Below are positions 1 to 8,404 of a stretch of 64,000 nt of DNA, piece after piece. Source of the stretch: Variovorax sp. Root411 (GTDB lineage Bacteria; Pseudomonadota; Gammaproteobacteria; Burkholderiales; Burkholderiaceae_C); the NCBI RefSeq assembly GCF_001425205.1, contig NZ_LMDW01000016.1, forward strand, positions 310,001-374,000, written 5' to 3'. Position 1 is the first letter of the stretch; every line of letters starts with the position of its first letter. A program made the position numbers and the translations under genes. Under the pieces are notes generated by a model. That model saw only the letters and a program-made list of their open reading frames with translations, did no database searches and was not told the DNA's origin.

Positions 1-2
1 TG

Positions 3-119
3 CGCGAGTTGTGCCAAGCAGGAATACCGGGTCCGGCGATTCGACCGCTGATCGCGCGGGACTTCCGAAGGCGGGAAAAATTGGTTTGGCATGGAATTCT
101 TTTCAGAAAGAAAGGATGA
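3..119 (+). CDS. possible 3' end of an unknown gene (partial)
   Basis: An open frame enters from the left edge and stops with TGA at 117-119, giving 38 residues ending in HGILFRKKG. It is basic and matches no family I recognise. Third-position GC is clearly lower than in neighbouring genes, so it may be chance or acquired DNA. A small ORF with a Shine-Dalgarno begins immediately after it, which is the only argument for a real operon. Confidence 0.2.
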   Translation, partial: RELCQAGIPGPAIRPLIARDFRRREKLVWHGILFRKKG

Positions 120-123
120 AATG

Positions 124-243
124 ATGGATGCACAATGGCGGTATTCATCGGATGGCGGCGACCTTTGGCAGGCCGTGCCTTGTGCAAGCTATGAATTTTT
201 TTGGTTGCATGAGCCCGGCGGCTGTTGCTGGGCCATTGCTTAA
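124..243 (+). CDS. possible 39-aa Trp/Cys-rich small protein
   Basis: ATG at 124 follows an AAAGGA ribosome-binding site at 111-116 with 7-nt spacing (an ATG at 121 is in the same frame). The frame ends at TAA 241-243. The peptide has four Trp and three Cys, including a CCW near its C-terminus. I recognise no family. Composition is AT-richer than the rest of the window. It could be a real small protein, a remnant, or chance. Confidence 0.22.
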   Translation: MDAQWRYSSDGGDLWQAVPCASYEFFWLHEPGGCCWAIA

Positions 244-478
244 AAAACAATTGGCAACACCACTTTTGACAATGTAACGTCAGCCAGAAGTGCGCTATCG
301 GCCATTTCGTCCCAGACTATTCAGAATTCGTCTCAATCGGCCCCGGTGGTGCGCGGATCGGGTCAGAGACGATTCGAAATCACCAGTTCTTGGTGGCTGA
401 ATAATTGCTGGCGACGCCCAGGCATGGAGCAGCAGGAAAACGATGAATGCGCTCGTCGTTATCCGGCTGAGATTGATT

Positions 479-518
479 GAGGGTATTCCCTCATGGCAAT
501 TACCCGCATAATTGCCAT
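479..518. repeat. two adjacent perfect inverted repeats
   Basis: GAGGG-TATT-CCCTC at 479-492 is followed directly by ATGGCAATTA-CCCGCA-TAATTGCCAT at 493-518 (10-bp arms, 6-nt loop). They lie 46 nt beyond the stop of the minus-strand AraC gene, so they could end its transcript, but no T-tract follows on either strand. The rest of 244-563 holds no convincing gene. Confidence 0.5.
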
Positions 519-563
519 TGCGCGCAGAAGAATTGCGTGGCAGCTATTGCCGGCAATTCGATC

Positions 564-1613
564 TCAACTACTCGAGAGCGTCAGGCCTTCGAGCCAAGTT
601 TGCAGCCAATTGTCCTGCGGGCTGACGAGGTGCGCTCTGGTCAGGGTCCGCCGGTCCGCTTCTAGGAGCGCTTCGCGCGGCGGCATCCCAAAGCGCTGGC
701 GGAACGCCCGTGAGAACGCAGCTTCCGTGCTGAAGCCGCAGGCAAAGGCCAGCTTCGAAACACTGCCCCGGCCGGCGCCTGCTGAATTGAGACGCAGGAA
801 GGCGCGATCGAGGCGACGGCCGCGAATGTACTCGGCGACACCGCCCAGCGCCTCGAAGGTGCGATACAGCGCTGAGCGCGATAGTCCGAAATGGCGCATC
901 AGCATTTCGGGCGACAAAGCGACGTTGTTCAGATTCCGCTCGATATAGCTCTGGATCGCCTGCAGCGAGCCCCCCACCAGGTCGCTGCCCACGATGGCGT
1001 CACGTCCCGAAACGGCAGCCGAAAGACTCGCCGCGACCAGCGTTGCGGTGACCTCGGCAGCGAGCCTGCTTTCATTGGTGTCGATCTGGGGAGCGACCCG
1101 TGCCATGGACGTCAAATGCTCGCGCAGGAGGGCTCCGAATGTCGTCTCGCCGTCAAGCACCGCACCGTGCAGCGTGTCCAAGGTGCGCGGGGCGAGCCGA
1201 AGCAGTTCCCGTGGGATGACGATGCTTATCGTTGCCAGCGGCGAAGTCCGGGAACTCATCTGCCGTGACATGTCGAAACAGACCACATCGCCGGCCTTGC
1301 CACGCGCTGCCTGGCCATCCGCCTCGAACTCGCACTCGCCCGAAACGTAGAGCTGAAGCATCAGATGGTCGATGCCAACGGCGGAGGCAAGTTGTCGATC
1401 ACGGCGAAACACCAGCGGCGAGGCACTGGAAAGGCCGAGCAGAAAACCGCCGAAATTGTAGGCCGTGAGGTCGGCGCGGAACGCGTCAGCTTCAAAATCG
1501 GGAGGAAGGGTTTCGAATAGACTCGAGAGACTGTCGCGCCACTGCTCGAAGTTCTCTACTGGCGTGAGCAAGTCCGCCCTGATTTGGTGGATCGGCACAG
1601 TCCTGTTTTTCAT
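564..1613 (-). CDS. AraC family transcriptional regulator
   Basis: Predicted cytoplasmic DNA-binding regulator of 349 aa. The N-terminal ~200 residues form a cupin-like ligand domain of the AraC_binding_2 type. The C-terminal ~100 residues carry two helix-turn-helices, with the family signature around CGFSTEAAFSRAFRQRFGMPP. The frame stays open to 1952. I chose ATG 1613 because it has GAGG seven bases upstream and because codons between 1742 and 1613 lose the high third-position GC of the rest. ATG 1742 (392 aa) has an AGAAGG site and is the alternative. No target gene lies beside it: the next gene is a lipoprotein on the same strand behind a terminator. The effector is unknown. Confidence 0.85.
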   Translation of the reverse strand: MKNRTVPIHQIRADLLTPVENFEQWRDSLSSLFETLPPDFEADAFRADLTAYNFGGFLLGLSSASPLVFRRDRQLASAVGIDHLMLQLYVSGECEFEADGQAARGKAGDVVCFDMSRQMSSRTSPLATISIVIPRELLRLAPRTLDTLHGAVLDGETTFGALLREHLTSMARVAPQIDTNESRLAAEVTATLVAASLSAAVSGRDAIVGSDLVGGSLQAIQSYIERNLNNVALSPEMLMRHFGLSRSALYRTFEALGGVAEYIRGRRLDRAFLRLNSAGAGRGSVSKLAFACGFSTEAAFSRAFRQRFGMPPREALLEADRRTLTRAHLVSPQDNWLQTWLEGLTLSSS

Positions 1614-1740
1614 TCCGAAACCTCGCACGCAGGCAAAAGATTTGGATCCGGTCCCTTCTTTATCGACCAGCTCCCTGGGCATCGCTCCGACCGGCATCAA
1701 TGCACTCACGTCCGCTGGCCTTCGTTGAAATTTGCTGTTC

Positions 1741-1772
1741 ATTGCAAGCCTTCTGAGCATAGGGCTTGCAAT
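1741..1772. promoter_or_regulatory. inverted repeat upstream of the AraC gene
   Basis: ATTGCAAGCC at 1741-1750 and GGCTTGCAAT at 1763-1772 form perfect 10-bp arms around a 12-bp spacer. The repeat lies about 130 bp upstream of the preferred start (1613) and overlaps the alternative ATG at 1742, in an AT-rich stretch. It looks like an operator, perhaps autoregulatory. Function is inferred from symmetry and position only. Confidence 0.4.
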
Positions 1773-1921
1773 ATTTAAATATGCGCGCGAGAGAATGATC
1801 ACCAAATCGATCTCGCAGAGTGTATTCCAGGATGTAATTCTTAATTGCGAATTGGGGGCACATTTTAAAATTTCCGCAATTCGCTTCGCGAATTCAGTTC
1901 TATCAACAAGCGGAAAAGAAA

Positions 1922-1949
1922 AAAGGCCCCGGCATTCGCCGGGGCCTTT
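1922..1949 (-). terminator. Rho-independent terminator of the lipoprotein gene
   Basis: A 12-bp perfect stem (AAAGGCCCCGGC / GCCGGGGCCTTT) closes on an ATTC loop. On the minus strand it is followed by a T-rich run (A-run at 1913-1924 on the plus strand). It lies 21 bp past the stop of the lipoprotein gene. Confidence 0.9.
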
Positions 1950-1970
1950 CACACTCAGGAGACTACGGGA

Positions 1971-2366
1971 TCAGGGACGGGCAACCTTCCAGGCCCCGTT
2001 CAGGACGCCGTCGCCGGTCTTGTCGCCCGGCTTGCTGTCCTTCGCCCAGTAGTAGAGCGGCCAGCCCTTGTAGGCCCATTGCTTCTTGCCGTCTTCACGC
2101 ATGATGATGGTGTAGCCGCCCATGGGCTTGGCCGTTTCGGACACCGGCAGCGGCGGCCAGTTAGCGGCGCACTGTGCATTGCAGGCGGAGGTTCCTGCAC
2201 CGGCGGTGTCGCGGGCGAAGGTGTACAGCGTCATGCCATTCGGGCCGACCAGCACGCCATTGGCGGTGCGGGTGGGCGTGTCGGGCGCGCTGGCGGTCTT
2301 GTTGGACATGCCGCCGCAGCCGGCGAGCAAGGCCGCCACGAGGATCGAGGCGCTGAGCAATTTCAT
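1971..2366 (-). CDS. putative lipoprotein with secreted-repeat domain (Lipoprotein_15 type)
   Basis: A 131-aa exported protein. The first 17 residues form a lipoprotein signal peptide ending in the lipobox LLAGC (Cys17), so it should be lipid-anchored. The mature part carries the small repeated motif of COG4315/PF03640 proteins: a segment around GMTLYTFARD and a second around WPLYYWAKDSKPGD, with a CNAQCAANWPP segment between them. Members are mostly uncharacterised envelope proteins. Its own terminator follows. It stands alone between an AraC gene and smpB, so neighbours do not suggest a role. Confidence 0.88.
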   Translation of the reverse strand: MKLLSASILVAALLAGCGGMSNKTASAPDTPTRTANGVLVGPNGMTLYTFARDTAGAGTSACNAQCAANWPPLPVSETAKPMGGYTIIMREDGKKQWAYKGWPLYYWAKDSKPGDKTGDGVLNGAWKVARP

Positions 2367-2545
2367 GCAGTTTCTCCTTCAGTTGAAAAATCGCGACAAC
2401 AAGCTTGGTGACAGGCCAGGCAGGATGATTGCGCGAGCCGGCAGTTTATGCGGTCATCACGACAAATTGCGGTAGGCCGGGGTCGCGAGTTCGAGCAAAA
2501 GGGTCATGCGGCAACCTGCTGGAGATGGCGCCTGCGGGAAAAGAC

Positions 2546-3022
2546 TCAGCGGCTGCGGTTCTTCATCGCGCGCTCGACCTCGCGCTTGCCTTCGCGGTCC
2601 TTGATGGTGTCGCGCTTGTCGTGCTCGGCCTTGCCCTTGGCGAGCGCGATCTCGCACTTCACCTTGCCGGCTTTCCAGTGCAGGTTGAGCGGCACTAGCG
2701 TGTAACCCTTTTGCTCGACCTTGCCTATCAGTCGGCGGATCTCGTCCTTCTTCAGCAGCAGCTTCTTGGTGCGGACCGAATCGGGATTGACGTGGGTGGA
2801 CGCGCTCTTGAGCGGGTTGATCTGGCAACCGACGACGAAGAGTTCGCCGTTGCGGATCACCACGTATCCGTCGGTGAGCTGCACCTTGCCTTCGCGCAGC
2901 GATTTGACTTCCCAGCCTTCGAGGACCATGCCGGCCTCGAAACGCTCTTCGAAGAAATAGTTGTACGCGGCCTTCTTGTTGTCGGCGATGCGGGAGGAGG
3001 TATCTTGTTTCTTTGTGGCCAT
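2546..3022 (-). CDS. smpB: SsrA-binding protein SmpB
   Basis: A 158-aa protein of normal SmpB length. It binds tmRNA and delivers it to stalled ribosomes for trans-translation. Family hallmarks are present: an N-terminal NKKAAYNYF segment, the GWEVKSLR core strand, and a basic C-terminal tail ([19 protein letters not shown]) that inserts into the mRNA channel. ATG 3022 was chosen over longer frames because the protein then begins exactly at the conserved start. It diverges from ratA across 63 bp, a common betaproteobacterial arrangement. The tmRNA gene is not in the window. Confidence 0.97.
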   Translation of the reverse strand: MATKKQDTSSRIADNKKAAYNYFFEERFEAGMVLEGWEVKSLREGKVQLTDGYVVIRNGELFVVGCQINPLKSASTHVNPDSVRTKKLLLKKDEIRRLIGKVEQKGYTLVPLNLHWKAGKVKCEIALAKGKAEHDKRDTIKDREGKREVERAMKNRSR

Positions 3023-3085
3023 GACTCGGGAATGTGGGGGCTGCATGGCTTCAATACAATCCGTCGCGCACGCTGTGCCGATTCT

Positions 3086-3532
3086 ATGAAAACAGTCAAC
3101 AAGTCCGTCCTGATCTGGTACAGCGCCGAAGAGATGTATGCGCTCGTCATCGATGTGGCGAGGTATCCGCAGTTTCTTCCGTGGTGCGACAAGGCCCGCA
3201 TCCTCGAGCAGGACGAGGCCGGCATGACGGCCGAAGTCGGCCTGGCTTTCGCCGGTTTGCACCAGAGCTTCACCACCCGCAACACGCACGTACCGGGGCG
3301 CGAGGTGCAGCTGAAGCTGGTCGACGGGCCGTTCTCCAACCTCGATGGCAAATGGAAGTTCGTGCCCGTGGGCGAGCAGGGCGAGCGCGCCTGCCGCGTC
3401 GAGCTGCACATGAGCTACGGCTTCAGCAACTTCGCCCTGCAGGCACTGGTGGGGCCGGTGTTCGACACCATCGCCTCCAGCCTGGTCGAGGCTTTCGTCA
3501 AGCGCGCCGAGCACGTCTACGGCTCGTCCTGA
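3086..3532 (+). CDS. ratA: RatA-type START/coenzyme Q-binding protein
   Basis: A 148-aa protein of the polyketide_cyc/START-like family (RatA in E. coli, Coq10-like). It begins with the conserved [21 protein letters not shown] segment and contains RYPQFLPWC and [13 protein letters not shown]. In E. coli RatA has been reported to inhibit 70S ribosome association, while homologues bind ubiquinone, so the exact role is open. It diverges from smpB, and its stop overlaps the rnfH start by one base (TGATG), so the two are surely cotranscribed. Confidence 0.92.
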   Translation: MKTVNKSVLIWYSAEEMYALVIDVARYPQFLPWCDKARILEQDEAGMTAEVGLAFAGLHQSFTTRNTHVPGREVQLKLVDGPFSNLDGKWKFVPVGEQGERACRVELHMSYGFSNFALQALVGPVFDTIASSLVEAFVKRAEHVYGSS

Positions 3533-3870
3533 TGATCATCGAGGTCACACTGAGCTGCTCGCCGGCGGAGCGCGAGGTGTTCGAGCAGGTCTTGCAGCTT
3601 GCGCCCGGCACGACGCTGGCCGAAGCGGTCCGGGCCAGCGATCTTTCTCTGCGCTTTCCCGATCTCGATTGGCGTCACGCCATGACGCCGGGCATCTGGG
3701 GCAAGGTGGTTGAGTGGGAGCAGGCCCTGAAGGACGGCGACCGCATCGAGCTGTGCCGGCCCCTCAAGGTGGACCCCAAGGTGGCGCGCCGGGAGCGGTT
3801 CCAGCGCCAGGGTGCTCGGGGCACAGGCCTGTTTGCGAATCGCCGCAAGGGCGGCAAGGCCGGCTACTGA
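3532..3870 (+). CDS. rnfH: RnfH family ubiquitin-like protein
   Basis: A 112-aa protein of the RnfH/UPF0125 family with a beta-grasp fold. Conserved segments include the N-terminal [24 protein letters not shown] and [16 protein letters not shown], followed by a basic tail. RnfH is usually encoded after ratA, as here with a one-base overlap. The biochemical role is not settled; the name comes from association with rnf electron-transport loci, of which there are none here. Confidence 0.93.
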   Translation: MIIEVTLSCSPAEREVFEQVLQLAPGTTLAEAVRASDLSLRFPDLDWRHAMTPGIWGKVVEWEQALKDGDRIELCRPLKVDPKVARRERFQRQGARGTGLFANRRKGGKAGY

Positions 3871-3877
3871 GCGCCGG

Positions 3878-4402
3878 TTACTTGCAGTCGCTGTTGATGA
3901 CTGTCTGAAGGCGCTTCTGCTCGGCGGCGCGCGCAGCGTCGTCCATGATCTCGCGCTCGCCCTGCGCATTGACCTTGGCAAGGCGGATGCCGCTGTCGAC
4001 CGTGGCCTTGCCCTGGCGCGCGAGTGCGCAGTTGTCGGCCTTGGCCTTCGCAACCTTGGCTTCCTCTGCAGCCCGCTTGGCCTTTTCCTCGGCCTCGGCC
4101 TTCTTGGTCTTTTCCTCGAGTTCCTTGTCGACGCCAGTGGGCTTCGGTGTGCCCGCCGTCTTGGCAGGTGCACCAGCCTCTGCAGTCGCGCCTTCGGCGG
4201 GCGGTGCATCGACGTTGGGATTCGCGCGCGACACTGGCGGCGCACCCACGCGGCGCAGGATGTTCTTCTCGGGCACATCGGGCGGTGGCGCCTGATCGCT
4301 GAAGACCTTCTTGCCGTTCTTGTCGATCCATTGCCATTGCGCGCTCGCCGACAGCGGCAGCGCAACGACACATCCCAGTACCAGCCAGTGCACGAATTTC
4401 AT
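3878..4402 (-). CDS. DUF4124 domain-containing exported protein
   Basis: A 174-aa protein with a Sec signal peptide (residues 1-21, cleavage near ASA-QW). A DUF4124 module follows ([22 protein letters not shown]), then a Pro/Ala-rich linker and a charged coiled-coil region rich in Glu, Lys and Ala (about 93-126). Two Cys remain in the mature protein. It is probably periplasmic. It converges on rnfH with 7 bp between stops. Function of the family is unknown. Confidence 0.85.
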   Translation of the reverse strand: MKFVHWLVLGCVVALPLSASAQWQWIDKNGKKVFSDQAPPPDVPEKNILRRVGAPPVSRANPNVDAPPAEGATAEAGAPAKTAGTPKPTGVDKELEEKTKKAEAEEKAKRAAEEAKVAKAKADNCALARQGKATVDSGIRLAKVNAQGEREIMDDAARAAEQKRLQTVINSDCK

Positions 4403-4503
4403 CCCTGAAGTTTAGCCGGGCCTTACTTTTTGCAACATGCGGGGTGGGTGGTTTTGCAACGCTTCGAAAAAACCCGGGCCGGCAAACAGGTCAGGGGCCT
4501 CGT

Positions 4504-4509
4504 TACAAT
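4504..4509 (+). promoter_or_regulatory. candidate -10 element of guaB
   Basis: TACAAT lies 22 bp before the guaB ATG in the guaB/DUF4124 divergent region. No good -35 is present at 16-18 bp spacing, so this is tentative. Confidence 0.3.
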
Positions 4510-4530
4510 CCGTCTTTTGGAGCTTCACCC

Positions 4531-6000
4531 ATGCGCCTTCTCGGCAAAGCGCTCACCTTCGACGACGTGTTGTTGGTGCCAGCGTTCTCCCAGGTCCTGC
4601 CCAAGGACACCTCTCTCGCCACCAAATTCTCCCGCAACATCACGCTGAACCTGCCGCTCGTCTCGGCAGCCATGGACACCGTGACTGAAGCCCGCCTCGC
4701 GATCGCCATCGCGCAGGAGGGCGGTATCGGGATCGTGCACAAGAACCTCACCGCGCAACAGCAGGCCGCCGAAGTGGCCCGCGTGAAGCGCTACGAGTCG
4801 GGCGTGCTGCGCGACCCGGTGGTGATCACGCCGACGCACTCCGTGCGCCAGGTGATGGCGCTGTCCGACCAGCTCGGCATCTCGGGCTTCCCGGTGGTCG
4901 ACGCCGGCAAGGTGGTCGGCATCGTCACGGGACGCGACCTGCGCTTCGAGAACCGCTACGACGTGCCCGTCAGCGAAATCATGACGCAGCGCGACCGGCT
5001 CATCACCGTGCCAGACGGCACCACGCTGGCCGAGGCCAAGGCGCTGCTGAACAAGCACAAGCTCGAGCGCCTGCTGGTCATCAACAGCGACTGGGAGCTC
5101 AAGGGCCTGATCACCGTCAAGGACATCACCAAGCAGACCAGTTTCCCCAACGCCGCACGCGACGCCAGTGGCCGCCTGCGCGTGGGCGCGGCGGTCGGCG
5201 TGGGTGACGGCACCGAAGAGCGCGTCGAAGCCCTCGTGAAGGCCGGCGTCGACGCCATCGTGGTCGACACCGCGCATGGCCACAGCGCCGGCGTGATCGA
5301 GCGCGTGCGATGGGTCAAGAAGAACTATCCTCAGGTCGACGTCATCGGCGGCAATATCGCCACCGGCGACGCCGCTCGTGCGCTGGCCGACGCCGGCGCC
5401 GACGCGGTCAAGGTCGGCATCGGCCCCGGTTCGATCTGCACCACGCGCATCGTCGCCGGCGTGGGCGTGCCGCAGATCATGGCGGTCGACAGCGTCGCCA
5501 CCGCGTTGCAGGGCACGGGTATTCCGCTGATCTCCGACGGCGGCGTGCGCTACTCGGGCGACATCGCCAAGGCCATCGCAGCCGGCGCCAGCACCGTGAT
5601 GATGGGCAGCATGTTCGCCGGCACCGAAGAGGCGCCGGGCGAGATCGTGCTGTACCAGGGCCGCAGCTACAAGAGCTACCGCGGCATGGGCTCCATCGGC
5701 GCGATGCAGCAGGGCAGTGCCGACCGGTATTTCCAGGAGTCGACCACCGGCAACCCGAACACCGACAAGCTGGTGCCCGAAGGCATCGAAGGCCGCGTGC
5801 CTTACAAGGGCTCGATCGTCTCCATCGTCTACCAGATGGCTGGCGGCGTTCGTGCCAGCATGGGCTACTGCGGCTGCGCGACCATCGAAGACATGCAGAA
5901 CAAGGCCGAGTTCGTCGAGATCACCACGGCCGGCATCCGTGAGAGCCACGTCCACGACGTGCAGATCACGAAGGAAGCGCCGAACTACCGGGCAGAGTAA
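4531..6000 (+). CDS. guaB: IMP dehydrogenase
   Basis: A 489-aa enzyme oxidising IMP to XMP with NAD+, the committed step of GMP synthesis. The TIM barrel is interrupted by a pair of CBS domains at about residues 92-205. The catalytic loop GPGSICTTR carries Cys303, and the flap and GCATIEDM segment near the C-terminus are intact. The frame is open upstream, but ATG 4531 gives the conserved [20 protein letters not shown] start. guaA lies 770 bp downstream, separated by a toxin-antitoxin pair. Confidence 0.98.
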   Translation: MRLLGKALTFDDVLLVPAFSQVLPKDTSLATKFSRNITLNLPLVSAAMDTVTEARLAIAIAQEGGIGIVHKNLTAQQQAAEVARVKRYESGVLRDPVVITPTHSVRQVMALSDQLGISGFPVVDAGKVVGIVTGRDLRFENRYDVPVSEIMTQRDRLITVPDGTTLAEAKALLNKHKLERLLVINSDWELKGLITVKDITKQTSFPNAARDASGRLRVGAAVGVGDGTEERVEALVKAGVDAIVVDTAHGHSAGVIERVRWVKKNYPQVDVIGGNIATGDAARALADAGADAVKVGIGPGSICTTRIVAGVGVPQIMAVDSVATALQGTGIPLISDGGVRYSGDIAKAIAAGASTVMMGSMFAGTEEAPGEIVLYQGRSYKSYRGMGSIGAMQQGSADRYFQESTTGNPNTDKLVPEGIEGRVPYKGSIVSIVYQMAGGVRASMGYCGCATIEDMQNKAEFVEITTAGIRESHVHDVQITKEAPNYRAE

Positions 6001-6006
6001 GCCCGA

Positions 6007-6079
6007 TCTGGCCAGACCTTGAAAGTCGGGCCACATTGGCATTAGAATTTGGGCCAGATTCAAATTTTCTGGCCCAAAT
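6007..6079 (+). promoter_or_regulatory. promoter and operators of the phd-vapC pair
   Basis: A good sigma70-like promoter reads TTGAAA (6019-6024), 18 bp, TAGAAT (6043-6048). It is flanked by symmetric sites: palindrome TCTGGCCAGA at 6007-6016 just upstream of the -35, and 12-bp arms ATTTGGGCCAGA (6047-6058) / TCTGGCCCAAAT (6068-6079) running from the -10 into the antitoxin start codon. All share a TGGCC core. This is the expected layout for autorepression by the antitoxin. Confidence 0.65.
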
Positions 6080-6326
6080 GCAATCCATCGGCATCGCTGA
6101 AGCCAAGAACAACTTCTCGGCCCTGATCGACCTGGTCGAGAAGGGCGAGGAGGTTCGCATCACCCGCCACGGCAAGGAAGTCGTGCGCATGCTGCCGGTG
6201 CGCCGCAAGCCGGTCATCACCGATGAGCAGATCGCGCGCGAACTCGGGCAAATCGACGCGCTGCACGCCGCCATCCAGCCGGGCCTGCCATTGCGCGCCT
6301 TGCTCGACGAAGGGCGCCAATCGTGA
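6078..6326 (+). CDS. Phd/YefM family antitoxin
   Basis: An 82-aa antitoxin. The N-terminal half has the Phd/YefM DNA-binding fold (GIAEAKNNFSALIDLVEKGE, then VRITRHGKEVVRMLPV). The C-terminal part should wrap the toxin. I use ATG 6078; a TTG at 6036 would extend into promoter DNA. No clear Shine-Dalgarno is seen and the predicted leader is short. Its stop overlaps the toxin's GTG start by 4 bp. It sits between guaB and guaA, a core pair often adjacent in related bacteria. Confidence 0.88.
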   Translation: MQSIGIAEAKNNFSALIDLVEKGEEVRITRHGKEVVRMLPVRRKPVITDEQIARELGQIDALHAAIQPGLPLRALLDEGRQS

Positions 6327-6757
6327 CAGCCTTCGTCATGGACGCCTCCGTCACCGCTGCCTGGCTGCTGCCTGATCAGGCCAGCGAACACACCCGCAAG
6401 CTCTACGCCGCCATTCGCCGCGACGAGGTCGAGCCGCAGGCGCCGAATGCCTGGCAATGGGAGTGCGCCAACATCCTCGCCAACGGCGTGCGCAGCGGCC
6501 GGATTCCACCGTCCGCGGTCGAAGGGCTGTGGAGTGTGCTCGACGCCATTCGCCACCGAGTCGAGCTGCACGAGCTCGCACCCGCCCAGCACAAGGCCGT
6601 GCTCGCCGTGGCCATCGACGTAGGCGTCTCGCTCTACGACGCGGGCTATCTCTGGCTCGCCAAGTCGCTCAATCTCCCGCTCGCCACCTTCGACGAGCAA
6701 CTCATCCAGGCGGCGCCCAAGGCGGGCGTCAAGCTGTTCGACATTTCAACGCTCTGA
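6323..6757 (+). CDS. PIN-domain toxin, VapC-like ribonuclease
   Basis: A 144-aa PIN-domain protein, the expected toxin partner of the Phd-type antitoxin it overlaps by 4 bp (GTGA). The acidic metal-binding set is present: Asp7 (FVMDAS), Glu47 (WQWECANIL), Asp106 (SLYDAGYLWLA) and Asp124 (ATFDEQL), so it should be catalytically competent. VapC toxins cleave tRNA or rRNA; the target here cannot be told. Translation starts at GTG 6323. guaA follows after 12 bp, so toxin-antitoxin transcription may run into guaA. Confidence 0.9.
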   Translation: MTAFVMDASVTAAWLLPDQASEHTRKLYAAIRRDEVEPQAPNAWQWECANILANGVRSGRIPPSAVEGLWSVLDAIRHRVELHELAPAQHKAVLAVAIDVGVSLYDAGYLWLAKSLNLPLATFDEQLIQAAPKAGVKLFDISTL

Positions 6758-6769
6758 GTCCCAACGCCC

Positions 6770-8386
6770 ATGCAACACGACAAGATCCTCATCCTCGATT
6801 TCGGCTCGCAAGTCACGCAACTCATCGCACGCCGCGTGCGCGAAGCCCACGTGCTGAGCGAGGTGCACCCCTGCGACGTCACGGACGAATGGGTGCGCGA
6901 ATACGCGGCCGATGGCCATCTCAAGGGCGTGATCCTGTCGGGCAGCCATGCCAGCGTGTACGAAGAAACCACCGACAAGTGCCCGCAAGCCGTGTTCGAC
7001 CTCGGCGTGCCCGTGTTCGGCATTTGCTACGGCATGCAGACCATGGCGCATCAGCTCGGCGGCAAAGTCGAAGGCGGCCACAAGCGCGAGTTCGGCTTTG
7101 CGGCCGTGCGCGCCCATGGCCATACCGCGCTGCTGAAAGACATCTCGGACTTCACCACGCCCGAAGGCCACGGCATGCTCAACGTGTGGATGAGCCACGG
7201 CGACAAGGTCACCGAACTGCCGCCGGGCTTCAAGCTCATGGCCAGCACCGACAGCTGCCCGATCGCCGGCATGGCCGACGAGGCGCGCCGCTACTACGCG
7301 CTGCAGTTCCACCCCGAGGTGACGCACACGGTTCAGGGTAAGGCGATCATCGAGCGCTTCGTGCTCGGCATCTGCGAAGCGAAGCCCGACTGGGTCATGC
7401 GCGACCACATCGCTGAAGCGGTGCAGAAAATCCGCGAGCAGGTGGGCGATGAAGAGGTCATCCTCGGCCTGTCGGGCGGTGTCGATTCGAGCGTGGCCGC
7501 CGCGCTGATCCACCGCGCCATCGGCGACCAGCTCACCTGCGTGTTCGTCGACCACGGCCTGCTGCGCCTGAACGAAGGCGACATGGTCATGGAGATGTTC
7601 GAAGGCAAGCTGCACGCGAAGGTGATTCGCGTGGATGCGAGCGACCTGTTCCTTGGCAAGCTCGCCGGCGTGAGCGACCCCGAAGCCAAGCGCAAGATCA
7701 TCGGCGGCGAGTTCGTCACCGTGTTCAAGCAGGAAGCCGCCAAATTGAAAGCAGGCGACGGCGGTCACAAGGGCGCTACCTTCCTGGCCCAAGGCACCAT
7801 CTACCCCGACGTCATCGAGTCGGGGGGGGCCAAAAGCAAGAAGGCCGTCACCATCAAGAGCCACCACAACGTCGGTGGTCTGCCCGAACAGCTCGGCCTG
7901 AAGCTGCTCGAACCGCTGCGCGACCTGTTCAAGGACGAAGTGCGCGAACTCGGCGTTGCGCTCGGCTTGCCACCCGAGATGGTGTACCGCCATCCGTTCC
8001 CCGGCCCGGGCCTGGGCGTGCGCATCCTGGGCGAAGTGAAGAAGGAATACGCCGATCTGCTTCGCCGCGCCGACGCCATCTTCATCGAGGAGCTGCGCAA
8101 CTTCAAGGACGAGAGCGGCAAGAGCTGGTACGACCTCACGAGCCAGGCCTTCACCGTGTTCCTGCCGGTGAAGAGCGTGGGCGTGATGGGCGACGGCCGC
8201 ACCTACGACTACGTGGTCGCGCTGCGTGCCGTGCAGACCAGCGACTTCATGACGGCCGACTGGGCCGAGCTGCCTTATGCGCTGCTGAAGAAGGTGTCGG
8301 GGCGCATCATCAACGAGGTGCGCGGTATCAACCGAGTGACCTACGACGTGTCGAGCAAGCCGCCGGCGACGATCGAGTGGGAATGA
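6770..8386 (+). CDS. guaA: GMP synthase (glutamine-hydrolysing)
   Basis: A 538-aa enzyme converting XMP to GMP with ATP and glutamine. The N-terminal class-I glutamine amidotransferase has the triad Cys86 (FGICYGMQ), His181 and Glu183 (QFHPEVTH). The ATP pyrophosphatase domain carries the PP-loop GLSGGVDSS at about 233-241, followed by the dimerisation domain ending in KPPATIEWE. It is full length. The 3' end of guaA is a known genomic-island integration site in many bacteria, and a decayed toxin gene lies just downstream. Confidence 0.98.
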   Translation: MQHDKILILDFGSQVTQLIARRVREAHVLSEVHPCDVTDEWVREYAADGHLKGVILSGSHASVYEETTDKCPQAVFDLGVPVFGICYGMQTMAHQLGGKVEGGHKREFGFAAVRAHGHTALLKDISDFTTPEGHGMLNVWMSHGDKVTELPPGFKLMASTDSCPIAGMADEARRYYALQFHPEVTHTVQGKAIIERFVLGICEAKPDWVMRDHIAEAVQKIREQVGDEEVILGLSGGVDSSVAAALIHRAIGDQLTCVFVDHGLLRLNEGDMVMEMFEGKLHAKVIRVDASDLFLGKLAGVSDPEAKRKIIGGEFVTVFKQEAAKLKAGDGGHKGATFLAQGTIYPDVIESGGAKSKKAVTIKSHHNVGGLPEQLGLKLLEPLRDLFKDEVRELGVALGLPPEMVYRHPFPGPGLGVRILGEVKKEYADLLRRADAIFIEELRNFKDESGKSWYDLTSQAFTVFLPVKSVGVMGDGRTYDYVVALRAVQTSDFMTADWAELPYALLKKVSGRIINEVRGINRVTYDVSSKPPATIEWE

Positions 8387-8404
8387 TCCGCATGGGTGCG
8401 AGGT

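Noticed and set aside
4403..4530. Purine riboswitch upstream of guaB
   Set aside because: No pairing pattern resembling the purine aptamer was found, and such riboswitches are not typical of this lineage.
6036..6077. TTG start extending the Phd-type antitoxin N-terminus
   Set aside because: It would begin inside the promoter spacer and overlap the operator. The conserved antitoxin fold begins at ATG 6078.
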